Made by a program: the position numbers and the translations under genes. 47,284 nt of DNA, taken from assembly GCA_015680685.1 (NCBI GenBank), contig MNCI01006946.1, forward strand, positions 66,702 through 113,985, in the 5' to 3' direction. This document shows positions 31,448-42,850 of the stretch, piece after piece; position 1 is the first letter of the stretch, and every line of letters begins with the position of its first letter. Source of the DNA: Gnetum montanum. Its lineage: Eukaryota > Streptophyta > Gnetopsida > Gnetales > Gnetaceae. The notes below the pieces were generated by a model. It was not told where the DNA came from. It made no database searches and worked only from the letters and a program-made list of their open reading frames with translations.

Positions 31448-32235
31448 ATGTTTAATTATGCACTTGTACAACCTATAAGCTACTCTAATTTTAAAGGTGA
31501 CATTCCTGAATTAAAGGGTGATAATTATAACGTGTGGAAGGAGAGAGTTCTTCTTCATTTCGGCTGGATGAACATTGATTATGCTATCCATAAGGATGAA
31601 CCACCTGTCGTTACAGCAATTAGCCATTCGAATGATATTAGTAATTATGAAAAATGGGAGCGATCTAATCACCTCTGTGTCATGTTCATAAAAACTAAGA
31701 TCTTGACTAGTATGCGTGGTTCACTAAAACAACATGACAATGTGTGCGCTTTGTTAAAGGCCATTGATGAACAATTTAAGTCATTAGACAAGGAATTGGC
31801 TAGCACCTTGATAATGAAGCTCTCATCTATGAAGCTCACTAAAATTCGTGGTGTGTGTGAGCACATCATGCAAATGAGGGATATAGCAGCTCAACTCAAA
31901 ACACTTGAGGTTGAGATGTCAAATTTTTTCCTTGTGTGCTACATCTTAAACATGCTCCCACCGTAGTACGAATCCTTTAAGATTTCTTATAACACACATA
32001 AGGACAAATGGTCAATCAATGAACTAATGACCATGTGTGTGCAAGAAGAGAGGAGACTTACTATGGAAGTGAAAGAGAGTGTGCACCTGGCTACACAAGG
32101 AAAGAATAAAGAACAAGCCAAAGACAAGTGAAAGGTCAAATTCACAAGCTGATATTAAGAAGGAATCTAGATGTTTTTTCTACAAAAATAAAGAGTGCAT
32201 AAAGTAGGATTGTTCTAAATATCATAAATGAATTT
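31448..32235 (+). pseudogene. gag: copia gag
   Basis: Begins at ATG 31448. 'LKGDNYNVWKERVLLHFGWM' and 'LKAIDEQFKSLDKELASTLI' are typical of the UBN2-type copia gag. A TAG at 31964-31966 replaces Gln (…LPP-stop-YESF), then 'ISYNTHKDKWSINELMTMCV' continues. A decayed CCHC knuckle follows near 32170-32230 (C-x2-Y instead of C-x2-C, and a stop inside). Confidence 0.82.
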
Positions 32236-32279
32236 AAAAGAAAGGTACTCAACTCTCACTTGTTTATTTTGAATCTAAT

Positions 32280-32887
32280 ATGGTTGATGTTGGCCATGAC
32301 ACATGGTGGATTGATTCTGGTTCTACAATCCATGTTACCAATTCCTTGCAGGGGATGCAAAACCTAAGGAAGCTAGTGGGAAGTGAGTCATGCATCTATT
32401 TAGGTAATAAGATGCACTCACATGTAGAGGCAATTAGAACATGCAAATTAATTTTAAGCAGTGGTTTTGTTTTAGAATTTGAAACAACATTTTATATTCC
32501 AAGTTTTTCAAGAAATTTAATTTTGGTTTAAGGCTTGTATCATTAGGATTTTTCTTTAATTTTTTAGACACTATATTCAATTTATATTATAGATTTGAAC
32601 TTATTGGAAGTGGTACATTGATAGATGGTCTTTTCAAAATTAATTTACAAAATGAAACTTCTTATACTTCTATGCATGATCATGCTAGCATTAAGAGATG
32701 TGTTATGAATGATGAATCCTCTATGTTGTGGCATCATAGATTAGGACATATCTCTATTGAGCGAATAAAGAGATTAGTAAATGATGGAGTAGTTAGTACT
32801 CTAGATTTTACTAACTTTGACACTTGTGTGGACTGCATAAAGGAAAGCATACCAATATATCAAAGAATGGTGCCAACAGGAGTTTAG
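32280..32887 (+). pseudogene. copia protease and integrase zinc region
   Basis: 'TWWIDSGSTIHVTNSLQGM' carries the D-S-G active site of copia protease. After a stop at 32529-32531 and a gap, 'LIDGLFKINL' and 'MLWHHRLGHISIERIKRLV' to 'DTCVDCIKES' give the H-x-H / C-x2-C module preceding copia integrase. The frame ends at 32887. Confidence 0.82.
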
Positions 32888-33835
32888 ACATATTAGAGAT
32901 CATACATATATATATTTGTAGTCTAGATATTATTGATGATTATTCACAATATATGTATCTCTACCTGCTTTATAATAAGAGCAAAGCTTTAGATGCCTTT
33001 AAGGTGTTTAAGGTTAAAGTAGAGAAATAATGTGGTAAGTAAATAAAGTTAGTGGGATCTAATAGAGATGGTGAATACTATGGTAGATATACTGATGATG
33101 GACAAGCACCTGGTCCATTTTCTAAGTTTCTTTAAGAGCATGGAATTGTTGCCCAGCACACTATGCCTGGTTCTCAAGACCAAAATGGTGTGGCAGAAAG
33201 AAGAAATTGAACATTATTGGACATGATGCAGAGTATGCTTAGCAGCTCTAAGCTTCCTAAGTCCTTGTGGACTGAAGCTCTCAAGAAAGTGGTGTATATA
33301 TTAAACCAAGTTCCAACCAAGGTTGTCTCAAAGACACCATTTGAATTATGGAAAGGTTGGGAATCAAGTTTGTAACATATATGCATTTGGGGATGCTTGT
33401 TTGAAGTAAGAGTCTATAATCCACAAGAAAAAAAGCTAGACCTAAGGACCATAAGTGGGTATTTTTTTGGATATGCTAAATGGTCTAAGGGATACATATT
33501 TTATTGCCCATCACATACTACTAGGTTTGTGGAATCATGAAATGCTAAATTTCTTGAGAATGACTTAATTAATGGGAGTAGTAGATCTGGAAACATTATT
33601 CCTGAGATAGATCATACAGATGCTCAACCCACCACTTCAAATGATAGACTTATTATTGTGCACAATATTCCTAGAGCACAAATGTGTAATGAACAACAAC
33701 TAGTCATTGAAGTTCCACAAACTACTAATCAAGTAATAGATCTAGCTGAACAACAGATACTAGACCCTACTGAATAGCCTATTAAACATCATGATCCTCA
33801 AGAGAATGATGAACCAACATTAAAAATATCTACTT
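32888..33835 (+). pseudogene. copia integrase core
   Basis: 'LDIIDDYSQYMYLYLLYNKS' holds the first Asp, 'LVGSNRDGEYYGRY' near 33049 the second, and 'QNGVAERRN' near 33181 the Glu, so the D-D-E residues remain though the frame shifts among them. C-terminal part 'PFELWKG...' near 33340 and beyond is degraded. Integrase would insert the cDNA. Confidence 0.8.
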
Positions 33836-33939
33836 GAGTAAGGTGATCAGCAATTCCTAGTGACTATATGGTGTATCTATAGGAGTCTGACTACAACATA
33901 GGAGTCAAAAATGATCCCAAAACATTTTCACAATCCATG

Positions 33940-35150
33940 ATTTGTAAGGAATCTAACTTGTGATATGATGCCATGAAAGATGAGATGAACTCTATGTCAT
34001 CTAATGGAGTCTAGGATCTTGTCAAGTTGCCTAATGATGTAAAAGCTATTGGATGTAAATGGGTCTTCAAGACTAAGAAAGACTCATTGGGTAACATTGA
34101 AAGATATAAGGCCAGACTTGTTGCTAAAGGGCTCACTCAGAAAGACAGAATAGCTTATAAAGAGACCTTTTCTCCTATATCTAAGAAGGACTCCCTTTGT
34201 GTTATCATGGCATTGGTTGCCCATTTTAATCTTCAATTACATCAAATGGATGTGAAAATAGCATTCCTTAATGGTGATCTAGAGGAAGAGGTTTATATGA
34301 AAGAACTTGAAGGATTTTTCTCTAGTGACGGTGATAAATTAGTATGCAAACTCAAGAAATCCATATATGGATTGAAACAGGCCTCTCACCAATGGTACTT
34401 AAAATTCCATGATATCATCACTTCATTTGGTTTTGAAGAAAACATCATGGATCAATGTATATACTAGAAGGTCAGTGGGAACAAAATCTATTTCCTTGTT
34501 CCATATGTGGATGATATCCTTCTTGCGACCAATAATAGTGGATTTCTATATGAGGTGAAACATTTTCTCTATAATAATTTTAACATGAAGGATCTGGGTT
34601 AGGCATCTTATGTCATTGGCATTTAGATCCACAGGGATAGATCTAGATGTATTCTTTTACTGTCGCATGAAACCTATATTAATAAAGTTTTCGAGAGGTT
34701 TCAGATGAAAGATTGTTCACCAAGTATAGCACCCATTATGAAGGGTGATAGGTTCAATTTGAACTAGTGACCTAGGAATGATTTAGAGAAGAGTTAGATG
34801 AGCAACATTCCATATGCTTCAGCTGTTGCAAGCCTTATGTATGCTCAGGTCTGCACAAGACCTAACATTGCATTTGCTATGGGAATGTTGGGTAGATATC
34901 AAAGTAATCTAGGTATTAACCACTGGAGCATTGCAAAGAAAGTGATGAGGTACCTTCAAGGTACAAAAGACTACATGCTTATGTATAAATGAACTGACTT
35001 CTTAGAGGTGACTGGCTACTTCGATTTAGACTTTGTTAGCTATGTTGATTCACAAAAATCCATATCTGGTTATGTTTTTATGCTAGCTAGAGGGGCTATA
35101 TCCTAGAGAAGTGGAAAGCAAACATTGATTACTACTTTCACAATGGAGGC
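33940..35150 (+). pseudogene. copia reverse transcriptase and partial RNase H
   Basis: The open stretch 34027-34467 reads 'AIGCKWVFKTKKDSLGNIER', 'YKARLVAKGLTQK', 'MDVKIAFLNGDLEEEVYM' and 'KSIYGLKQASHQWYLKFHDI'. The catalytic 'VPYVDDILLATNN' is at about 34500. RNase H begins 'VTGYFD...YVDSQKSISGYVF' near 35010-35080 and ends at 'TFTMEA' (35150), cut by element 5. Stops replace Gln and Trp codons at several points (for example 34467, 34614). Confidence 0.85.
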
Positions 35151-35969
35151 TGATGAGCGGCAAGGTATCCCTACAGTCAACCATACGAATACGAGCGTAC
35201 ACGCATGATCTAGTCAAATTCCAAGGACTAAGTGCTTATGCACCTTTACAAAACCCAGATGGCTTAGTCAATCATTGTCTTCCCAAGCTTACTTGTATAG
35301 TGCAATTGTTTGGTTAAGTAAACTTGAGGTATATGATTTTTATATATTTTTATGTTTTATGTCTTGGTGCTATAAAGGGAGAAGTAAACTAATTAAGTAA
35401 CCAATTTAATTTAACTAATCAACTATACTCTAACTAGTCCTAACACCAGCATCCGTTCCCACTTGCCATCCACATCCTGAACTAGTGCAACACTATTGGG
35501 ATTACCAAACGCTAATCGTTACTAGGTTACCAAGTGTTCCATGAATGCTCGAAGTGGTTGTATTGAGTGTGCTTATGTGGGGGAGTTAACAAGGAGAGAT
35601 AGAGAACATTAATTAACTAAGGAAAGCATTAAATAACTGTAAATAACATTAAATAAGAACTTCTAAATACTGCAATGTTTATCCCAAAATTCATTTTTAT
35701 TTTCGGCCACAAAGTGTGCTCAGGTACATAATGGTCAAATAAAGATCCATTCACTTTATGACTCCTACTGTAGGCACTCAGAAATAATTCTAACTCTGAG
35801 AAGGAAAAAACGCAAGAGTTTGGGTAAGGAACTAAGACTAATTAACCAACTATTGCCAAACCAAGTGTGCTCACCTCTTATTTATAGGCAACAAGACATG
35901 CCCCGATATTGGATGTCCGATATCGCTTGGAAGGCTTCGATATCATGTACCTGATATCGCAGCTCATCA
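35151..35969 (-). repeat. 3' LTR of element 5
   Basis: TGATGAG...CTCATCA, 819 bp, followed by polypurine tract TACCCCCACAATTGAATG (plus strand). Left flank is gaggc (35146-35150). TATA (minus) near 35885-35878. Confidence 0.88.
35905..35958. promoter_or_regulatory. GATATC array in element 5 LTR (14-20-14)
   Basis: Starts at 35905 (GATATT), 35919, 35939 and 35953: exact spacings of 14, 20 and 14 bp. Confidence 0.7.
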
Positions 35970-35987
35970 TACCCCCACAATTGAATG
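35970..35987 (-). other. Polypurine tract of element 5
   Basis: Minus strand CATTCAATTGTGGGGGTA directly before the 3' LTR. Confidence 0.75.
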
Positions 35988-37900
35988 AAAACTCATCCTT
36001 GAGTTCCTTAAAAAATATTGAGAACATATGGGATTATTGCCTGAATGAGAATTGACAGCGATAGGGAATAATAGACTCAAAGTGCCTAGTGAACGGATTG
36101 ACAAACATATTACAACATTGGTGTTCACATCCTTTGTGGTGAACATTGTACATAGATGACATCCATACCCTCATTTGATATCTTGAAGAGAAAGAGAGAG
36201 AGAGAAGAAAATGAGGCATGTTGCTGCCAATGCTAGAAATGTGCACTCCATTGTTCATCCATCGCAACATGACCAAACTTTTTCCTTGCGTAAATGCTCC
36301 AACTCCAGTCCATCTTGAGTGCTTCCTCCTATCCCAGTCCATTGTTCGTGTAATCACCATCTGCACATACAACACAGTCATGAATTAGCAAATATAGATA
36401 AGCCATAATGTAGTTGATACCTTGCCTCAATATAAGCACATTGGCTAGGTTGTGGGTAGGGCAGATATTGGGTTAGAGGTTTTTAATTCATAACTACCCA
36501 AGGTGTAGGGGTGAGATAGGTCATCAAATGGAAAAATTTGTGATAGGGCCCTCACAACTAAAAGTGAACCTTTGCTAGTGATAGGGTGGAAAAACTAAAG
36601 GAACAATGAAGATTAGGGAAGTAACAACAGTGAAGCTAATAAGATGGATGTCATGGATGCGGATGAAACAAGAAATGATTGATTGTAAAGAATGTTTAAG
36701 GGAAAGAACCTAACAATTGCACCAAAAAGGAATGCAAGTGGATCCTCCCCAAAGTAGGCTCAAGCCTTTTATGCCTTGATAGACTCACAAACCAAAGAGC
36801 CCGTAGGCTCTTGGAATGACATATGGAAACAAAGGTTAAGAACTTACGTACAAGAATTTACCGAAGACTAACAATGCATCAACCAAGATGTAGACTAATC
36901 ATGAAACTAGCAATGAGGTGGAATATGGAAAGAAATATGGGAGGGGAGGAGGACATAGAATGGAATCCCAAGAGAAAGGTTGTGTAAAGTCCCTTGTGTA
37001 TTATGTGGTTAAGGTAACTGAATAAAATTCATCGCTAGTTCGGATTCATCAACCACATCCAGTGACCTTGGATCAATACATTTGACCAACCCATCCTCAT
37101 GAAGCAACAAGAATATGTCCATCGAGTTACCACCATTCCAAGGAGAGAAATATTGAGAAATAGGAAGCGAGAAAGGGCATTAGGTAGAGGGAACCTTCAA
37201 GCATGGGTAACATTTCTTTCCAGTGCCATAACTAGTGTTTGTGGCCCATGTTTCTTTATTATGTCTAAGGGGTGTGCTTTGAATTCCCACTAGTTTCTTT
37301 TTCTTTTTCTTTTTCTTTTTTTTTGTTGCATGAGAACCACACTATGCAAAGACTCATTTAGATTCATTTAACTTCCTGATATTTGATCAATAGCAGAATG
37401 GCAGAAAACCCATGAAAAGCATCCAAGTACCCAAGAGAACAGCCAGCACAAGTGCATCGAATCCCCTTGAAGTCACACCCTTTTCAACCATTCAATCCTT
37501 CCTTAGATTGAAGAATACCAAGTCACAAATTCATTAATAAGTTTATTTAGAAAAAGGGACAGTACAGTTCCAAAGCCAAAGGAGACCACAACATTGAATG
37601 GATGAATGGACGATGTGGACTCATTGCTTGTTTTATCAAAAGAACCATATCTTAGTATCAAAATTGAAGATCAAAGGTGAAAACCAAACATTAGCAATCA
37701 AAATTATTGTAGTCTAACCCACCATCATGAGCACTTATTATATGATGAATGAAAGTAAATCAAACAAAGAAATAATAAGAATGTAAACAATGGTGTAAAA
37801 CAAAAATCCGTAAAATTGAAAAGATGTGTAAAACAAAAATACAAAAAAGAGTTGAGGGCTTAGAATGGTTAACGCTAGTGGCCATCTCCCCCACGACTGA
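35988..37900 (-). mobile_element. Element 5, 3' noncoding region
   Basis: Collinear with 19112-21030 of element 2. Contains the counterpart of the shared peptide ('DGLVKCIDPRSLDVVDESEL', minus strand near 37098-37038, with indels around it), a CTTTTT-rich stretch at 37290-37325 and A-rich 'gtgtaaaacaaaaat' repeats at 37785-37845. The frame at 36381-36034 is partly shared with elements 2 and 4 ('NMPHFLLSLS' / 'NMLHLLSLS'). No intact ORF. Confidence 0.6.
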
Positions 37901-37901
37901 G

Positions 37902-39240
37902 TTAGAGGAAGGAGATCCAAAATAGTGAGCAGGGTTGTCCACCAACAGAGGTAGTATGGATACTAGTTGTTCTAGGCTCATGGAAAGGTTTGGCTTGTTG
38001 GATGTTGATCAAAAATTTCTTATCCAGGCTCTCAGGTTTGTAAATCATCATGGCTCCTAAAGGAAAAGTTTCATGAATAATATAAGTTCCTTCCCACAGA
38101 ATTTGAAATTTAGTGCATTGTGGCACATGTGTGGGGTTCCAATAAAGAACCTTACCTCCTAGTTGGTACTTAACTTTTCTAATTTTCAGGTCATGATGCC
38201 ATTTATTAACAGCCTTGTGGAATTCATTAGATGATAGGGTGAATAATCAATTCTCATCTAGCAAGTTAAGATTTATTAACCATTCTTTTTGTGCTAGATT
38301 AAGATCAAGGTTGAGATCACATGTCGTAGATAGTGTATAGAGTTCTGCTTGAATAGGAAACATTGGGAGTTTTCCATACACTAACTTATAGGGAGAGTAG
38401 CCTATAAGGAGTTTCCATGTAGAGCAGTATGCCCAAAGAGCATCATTCAATTTGGTGCTTTAGTCTCGCCTATATTTGTTAATGGTTCTTGTCAATATTT
38501 TCATAATCTCCCTATTGCTTACTTTGGCTTGACCATTCTCTTGAGGATGGTATGGTGTAGTCAGTTTGTGTTCAACTCCTAAGTGTTGCATCAACTTTCA
38601 AAAATTTGCACCTGTAAAATGTGTGTCATTGTTAAAAATAAGTGCATGAGGCATGCCAAACTTGTTAACAATTTGTTGTTGAACAAATCGTGCAGCAGTA
38701 AATGATGTATAATCCATAATAGCGGCTACTTCTACCCATTTGGTGAAATAGTCAACAACAACAATAATGTAGGCTTTCCCATTGGACATTGGTGTAATAG
38801 TCCCCATAAAATGAATTCCCCATATGTAGAAGGGTTCTAAAGGTTGAATCCATTATTGTGGACCCTTCGTCTTAGCAGTCATTCCCCCATCACATTGGCA
38901 GTGCTCATAAGATTGGACAAAATGATGAGCATCCTAGAACAATGTAGGCTAATAATATCTTTCAAGTAATATTTTAATGGTTGTTCATTTCCTAGCGTAA
39001 TGACCCCCACAAGGGTTTTCATGTGCATCTTGGAGAACTCTTAATTAATCTACATTGAGAACACACCATCGAACCAAGCCATCGGGACATACCTTGTAAA
39101 GGCGTCCATTGATTTCCATGAAATATTTGGCTCGGTGAAGAAATTGTTGTTTCTTTCTAGCATCCAACTCTTGTGGTGTTTTTTGTGTAAGGAGATAGGT
39201 AAGAATGCTACTATACCAATTTTTTTCCATGGTTAATTGA
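37902..39240 (-). pseudogene. Integrase of element 5
   Basis: From the N-terminal side: 'QQFLHRAKYFMEINGRLYKV', an HHCC module ('DAHENPCGGHYARK' to 'EHCQCDG', 39030-38890), and the core 'VVDYFTKWVEVAAIMDY' (first Asp kept). The second position reads 'IFNNDTHF' instead of S-D-N-G-T-H-F (Asp to Asn), and the third reads 'ENGQAKVSNRE' instead of N-G-Q-A-E (Glu to Lys). Two of three catalytic acids are therefore lost, both by single transitions. The C-terminus has 'ILWEGTYIIHETFPLGAMMI' and 'KFLINIQQAKPFHE' with no chromodomain. Multiple stops. Confidence 0.85.
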
Positions 39241-39830
39241 TTATTTATTGCACTTGCAAAGAGGTATTCATTAGGAAAGTGATCAGAAAGTGGATATTCA
39301 TCCTCTTTGTTGTCCCATCTTAATCAAGATAAATGATCAGCAACAACGTTCTCGGTGCCTTTACAATCTATCATCATAAGATCGAACTCTTGTACGATTA
39401 TGAACCATCGTATGATGCGAGGGCTCACCATTGTTCTATTTAGTGAGAACCAAATTGCACTATGGTCTATGTGTACAAATACCTTATAGCCCAATACATA
39501 GTACCTGAACTTATCTAGTGTAAACACCACAACCATTAATTCCTTTTCCATTGTGGTTTAGTTAAGTTGTGCACCAACAATACTCCTACTTGCACAATGG
39601 ATCTAATAAGGACTTTTTTGGTCATCTAACTATGTAAATGTGACTCCTAAAGCATAGTTGGACGTGTCAGTCATGATGTGAATGGTCTGGACTAGTTAGG
39701 AGCTTGTAGAATAGGTGTTTCTACAAGCTTCTATTTTAAAGTTTCAAAAGCTAACTCACATTCTCTAGTCCATTCGAAAGGTATGTCCTTTTTCATTAGT
39801 TCAACCAATGGTTTGGCAACCATTGAAAAG
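39241..39830 (-). pseudogene. RNase H of element 5
   Basis: 'MEKELMVVVFTLDKFRYYVL', 'YKVFVHIDHSAIWFSLNR' and 'QEFDLMMIDCKGTENVVADH' are the C-terminal two thirds of a gypsy RNase H; the last motif is the usual Athila ending. Upstream the frame is broken by stops near 39560, 39600 and 39700. Confidence 0.82.
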
Positions 39831-40620
39831 TTCTCTATGATTCTCCTATAATAGCCAGTGTGCCCAAGGAACAATCAAATGTCTTTTACAGTTTCAAGTT
39901 GCTGTGTGATTTCTTGGATGACTTTAATCTTTTCGAGGTCTACCTCTATCCCTATTTGTGAAATCTTATGCCCTAATACTATGCCTTTTTAGACCATTAA
40001 ATGGCTTTTTTGCCAGTTGAGCCTTAAATTGGTTTCAACACACTGCTTTAGTACTTGCTTTAATCAATCCAAGGCTTGATCAAAGTTCACTCTGTAGGTG
40101 GAGAAGTCATCCATGAAGACCTCCATACCATTTCCTATTTGCTGGTGGAAGATACTTAGAACCAAACGTTGAAACGTTGCAGGAGCATTGCACAAGCCAA
40201 ACGACATCTTTTTGTATGAAAATGTCCCCCAAGGACTTGTGAATGTGGTCTTGGCTTAGTCTTTTGGTGCTACTTGGATTTGGTTGTATCCACTGTATCC
40301 ATCTAGAAAACTATAGTAGCAATGCCCTACAATGGTGTCTAAGACATGGTCGACGAATGGCAATGGAAAGTGGTCTTTGAATGTTGCCATGTTTAGTAGC
40401 CTAAAGTCCATACGCACCCTCCATTTACCTCCCTTTTTGATCATAATAACTAATGGACTAACCCATTCGCTATCAACAATGGGGTAGACGAACCCAACTT
40501 TTAGAAGTTGTTCAATTTCTTCTTTAATCACTTGCTTCAACTTTGGGTTCAATTGCCTCTGCAGTTGTCATCAAGGCTTCATGGAGGGGTCAATGTAAAT
40601 CCTATGTTGGCATATCCTAG
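39831..40620 (-). pseudogene. Reverse transcriptase of element 5
   Basis: 'LKQVIKEEIEQLLKVGFVYP', 'SEWVSPLVIMIKKGGKWRVR', 'HFPLPFVDHVLDTIVGHCYY' and 'FLDGYSGYNQIQVAPKD' occupy 40552-40256. After a stop, 'FTSPWGTFSYKKMSFGLCNA', 'VFMDDFSTY' (catalytic Y/F-x-D-D as in Athila) and 'GIVLGHKISQIGIEVDLEKI' follow. Stops replace Gln at several sites (for example 40255). Confidence 0.87.
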
Positions 40621-41019
40621 GGCCGATTCTAGTTAATTTGGGATATGACCAAGTGAAGGCTTTCGACCATTTGTTCACCATTTTCAGCAATCTCTCTTTT
40701 TGTTGAGGAGTGAGCCTAGCATTAATAATCACCAGTTTTCCATTTTTGAGAAATGTGTACTCCATACCAGTGGGCAACAATTTTAACTCCAAGGGCTCTT
40801 GCTTAAAGTTGTTAGGGATTTCCAACTTCTCCCAGTTGATATTTTCAATGTCGAGACTTGGAAGTTGGTAATGGACTTGCTCTAATGTGTCTATGCTATC
40901 GATGTAAGCGTAAGTCAAATCCTCAGTTGGTTCCATGCACATAGTTGAGTTTCTCTCTTGGTCATTTGTCAACCACTGGGTACCTTCCTATCTTGTGGCT
41001 GCTGCATATAGGCATCTTC
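40571..41019 (-). pseudogene. Pre-RT linker of element 5
   Basis: 133 codons open: 'DTLEQVHYQLPSLDIENINW', 'PLELKLLPTGMEYTFLKNGK' and 'PRICQHRIYIDPSMKP'. The P-L-x-L-K-x-L-P ... C-x-H-x-I pattern is the conserved lead-in to Athila RT. Element 1 (1-399) has the same region. Confidence 0.8.
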
Positions 41020-41778
41020 ATATGTGTTGGCACATTTGGCCATTTCATGGAACAACAAAAGTAAATATTGGAAAAAGGCAATGATAGAGAACATGATTAA
41101 AATAACAAATATTCAAATGAAAAATATGATGCTTGTGTCTTATTAATATACATAATCTCATTTGGATGTTTATGGATGAGCCTTTTAAAAAAAGAACAAA
41201 CAAAAGGACAAAAGAAAAGGAAAGAAAAATCCAGCGTCATTTCTCTGTGAAAGCTTCCTAGAACATTGATTTCTTGGTAGATGATATTTTGCGAGTCATA
41301 GAAAACAGGGATATGAGAACAAAGGGATAAGTTCTCTCAAAGAAACCAGAAGTGTTAAAGCATGTCAGAATGTGAATGGAACATGAAGGGAGAACAAGAG
41401 TATATTTTCAGCGTATGCATGTTTCCAAGTTCTCTAGAGGAACTCCAGAACCGGTCTTACTCTGTGTTATCAACTCAAGCTCTCTAAAATGAAGGATTGA
41501 TTGCAGCTACGTCTTCTAGCCAATTCACAAAATCTACGGAGCAATGCTAGCGACGATACTGCTGCAGTGCCCCTACATCCACGTTAGCGATGAAACCAAG
41601 CTGCAGCTACCGATTTCTGCGATGGCAAAAACCTAAGCAACAAAAGCAGCAGGGGCAAGCTTTTTAGCGAGCTCTTGGAATCCAGCGAAGACCTCGACAA
41701 CAGACATCATGCAAAAAGGTCGCAGTATACTAGGACCTCGACAACAAATCGTCGAAGGTTGCTCCCTACGAGGCGGCC

Positions 41779-42144
41779 ATGGTGGTAAAGCGCGCAGAGC
41801 AGAAGCTAGGTCAGGTAGTTGAAGTTGCGGCATTCACGAATTGGCATGCGTTCATCCACGTTCCAGAGCACGTTGTGGTGGAGCGGCAACAGATGCAAGA
41901 GCTAGATTACCTGGAGCGCAAGGGCCTTGCAGTGGCGAAGCAGCAGCAGAGCTACATGTGTAGTGTTTGTTGTCGAAAATGCCGCACAAACTTGGATCTC
42001 AAGAAGCACTTCATGCAGCTGCACACGCGTGAGCGTAACAAACACCTGGCACGCCTATCCTCGCTCTACAGCAAGAAACATGCATGCTTTCGAGAGTGCA
42101 TCCCCAAGAAGGAAACTTTCACGCTTTCCAAAGCATGCCACTAA
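41779..42144 (+). pseudogene. C2H2 zinc-finger gene fragment inside the insertion
   Basis: A 121-codon frame with a perfect C2H2 finger, 'CSVCCRKCRTNLDLKKHFMQLH' in form (C-x2-C-x12-H-x4-H; Cys at residues 61 and 64, His at 77 and 82), followed by 'TRERNKHLARLSSL'. The finger plus R-E-R-x-K-x-x-x-R tail resembles plant NYN-domain 'putative endonuclease with C2H2 zinc finger' proteins, but the NYN domain is not recognisable upstream, where 41560-41780 has broken frames. Codon composition is more gene-like than the surrounding retrotransposon DNA. I infer a captured, truncated host gene piece; the family call is tentative. Confidence 0.5.
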
Positions 42145-42850
42145 TGCCAAGAAAAGACCAAGCAAGAATCACGCATGGATCTGCCAAGAATCAGAGATCC
42201 AGAAGAAAGATAGAAAGATCGCTCATCAAAAAACACATTAGCGTGACCCGATGTGCAGCCAAATGATAAAATTATCAAAGCACATGGCAAAGAACCTAAG
42301 ATCTCACACTCACAGGGCAAATCGAAATTGAAACAAAAAATCATTTACGACAACATTACCAAACGCGGTAGTAGAGCCTTCTTTCGCGGTGGCAATTGAT
42401 ATATGATTTTGGCAGGGCAGGATAATTTGAAACTATTTATCGGCAGTTCCAGCCCTAGCTCCTTCACATTCGGACTTCACATTTTGAGCCACCACCAAAT
42501 TTAAATTTCGTTTTCCAACAAACAACATTTTTCCAAAGAAGCCAACAGCAAATTTTATGTGGGTTTAAAGTGCAAATGCAGATAATTTATTTACAAAAGC
42601 TTACAAGAATTGGCTGCCGCCACCACCAACGTCTACATGAAGGAGGATGTTGAATTATTTTCTTACTACCACCTCCTGTGTTTAAAAATTACTAAGGCTT
42701 TATACACGGTGGGTGATGATATTTGACAATTAAAAATAAAATAATTAAAATACATTGGAGATCTTGAATTTTTTTAAAAAAAAAATTTAAATTATTATTA
42801 TATAGGCTATTTTTTATAAAAGCAATATTTGTAATATTTACACATGCCAA
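42145..42850. other. Interior of the insertion, no gene recognised
   Basis: Could be the 3' side of the captured gene; turns very AT-rich after 42710. Confidence 0.35.

Larger units (their letters stand above)
30149..35150 (+). mobile_element. Ty1/copia element, 3'-truncated by element 5
   Basis: Order: LTR end, tRNA-Met primer site, leader of about 1 kb, gag, protease, integrase, RT, RNase H. This gag-PR-IN-RT-RH order is copia. The element stops inside RNase H at 35150, where the LTR of element 5 begins, so its 3' LTR should lie on the far side of element 5 outside the window. Many stops and shifts make it inactive. Confidence 0.88.
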
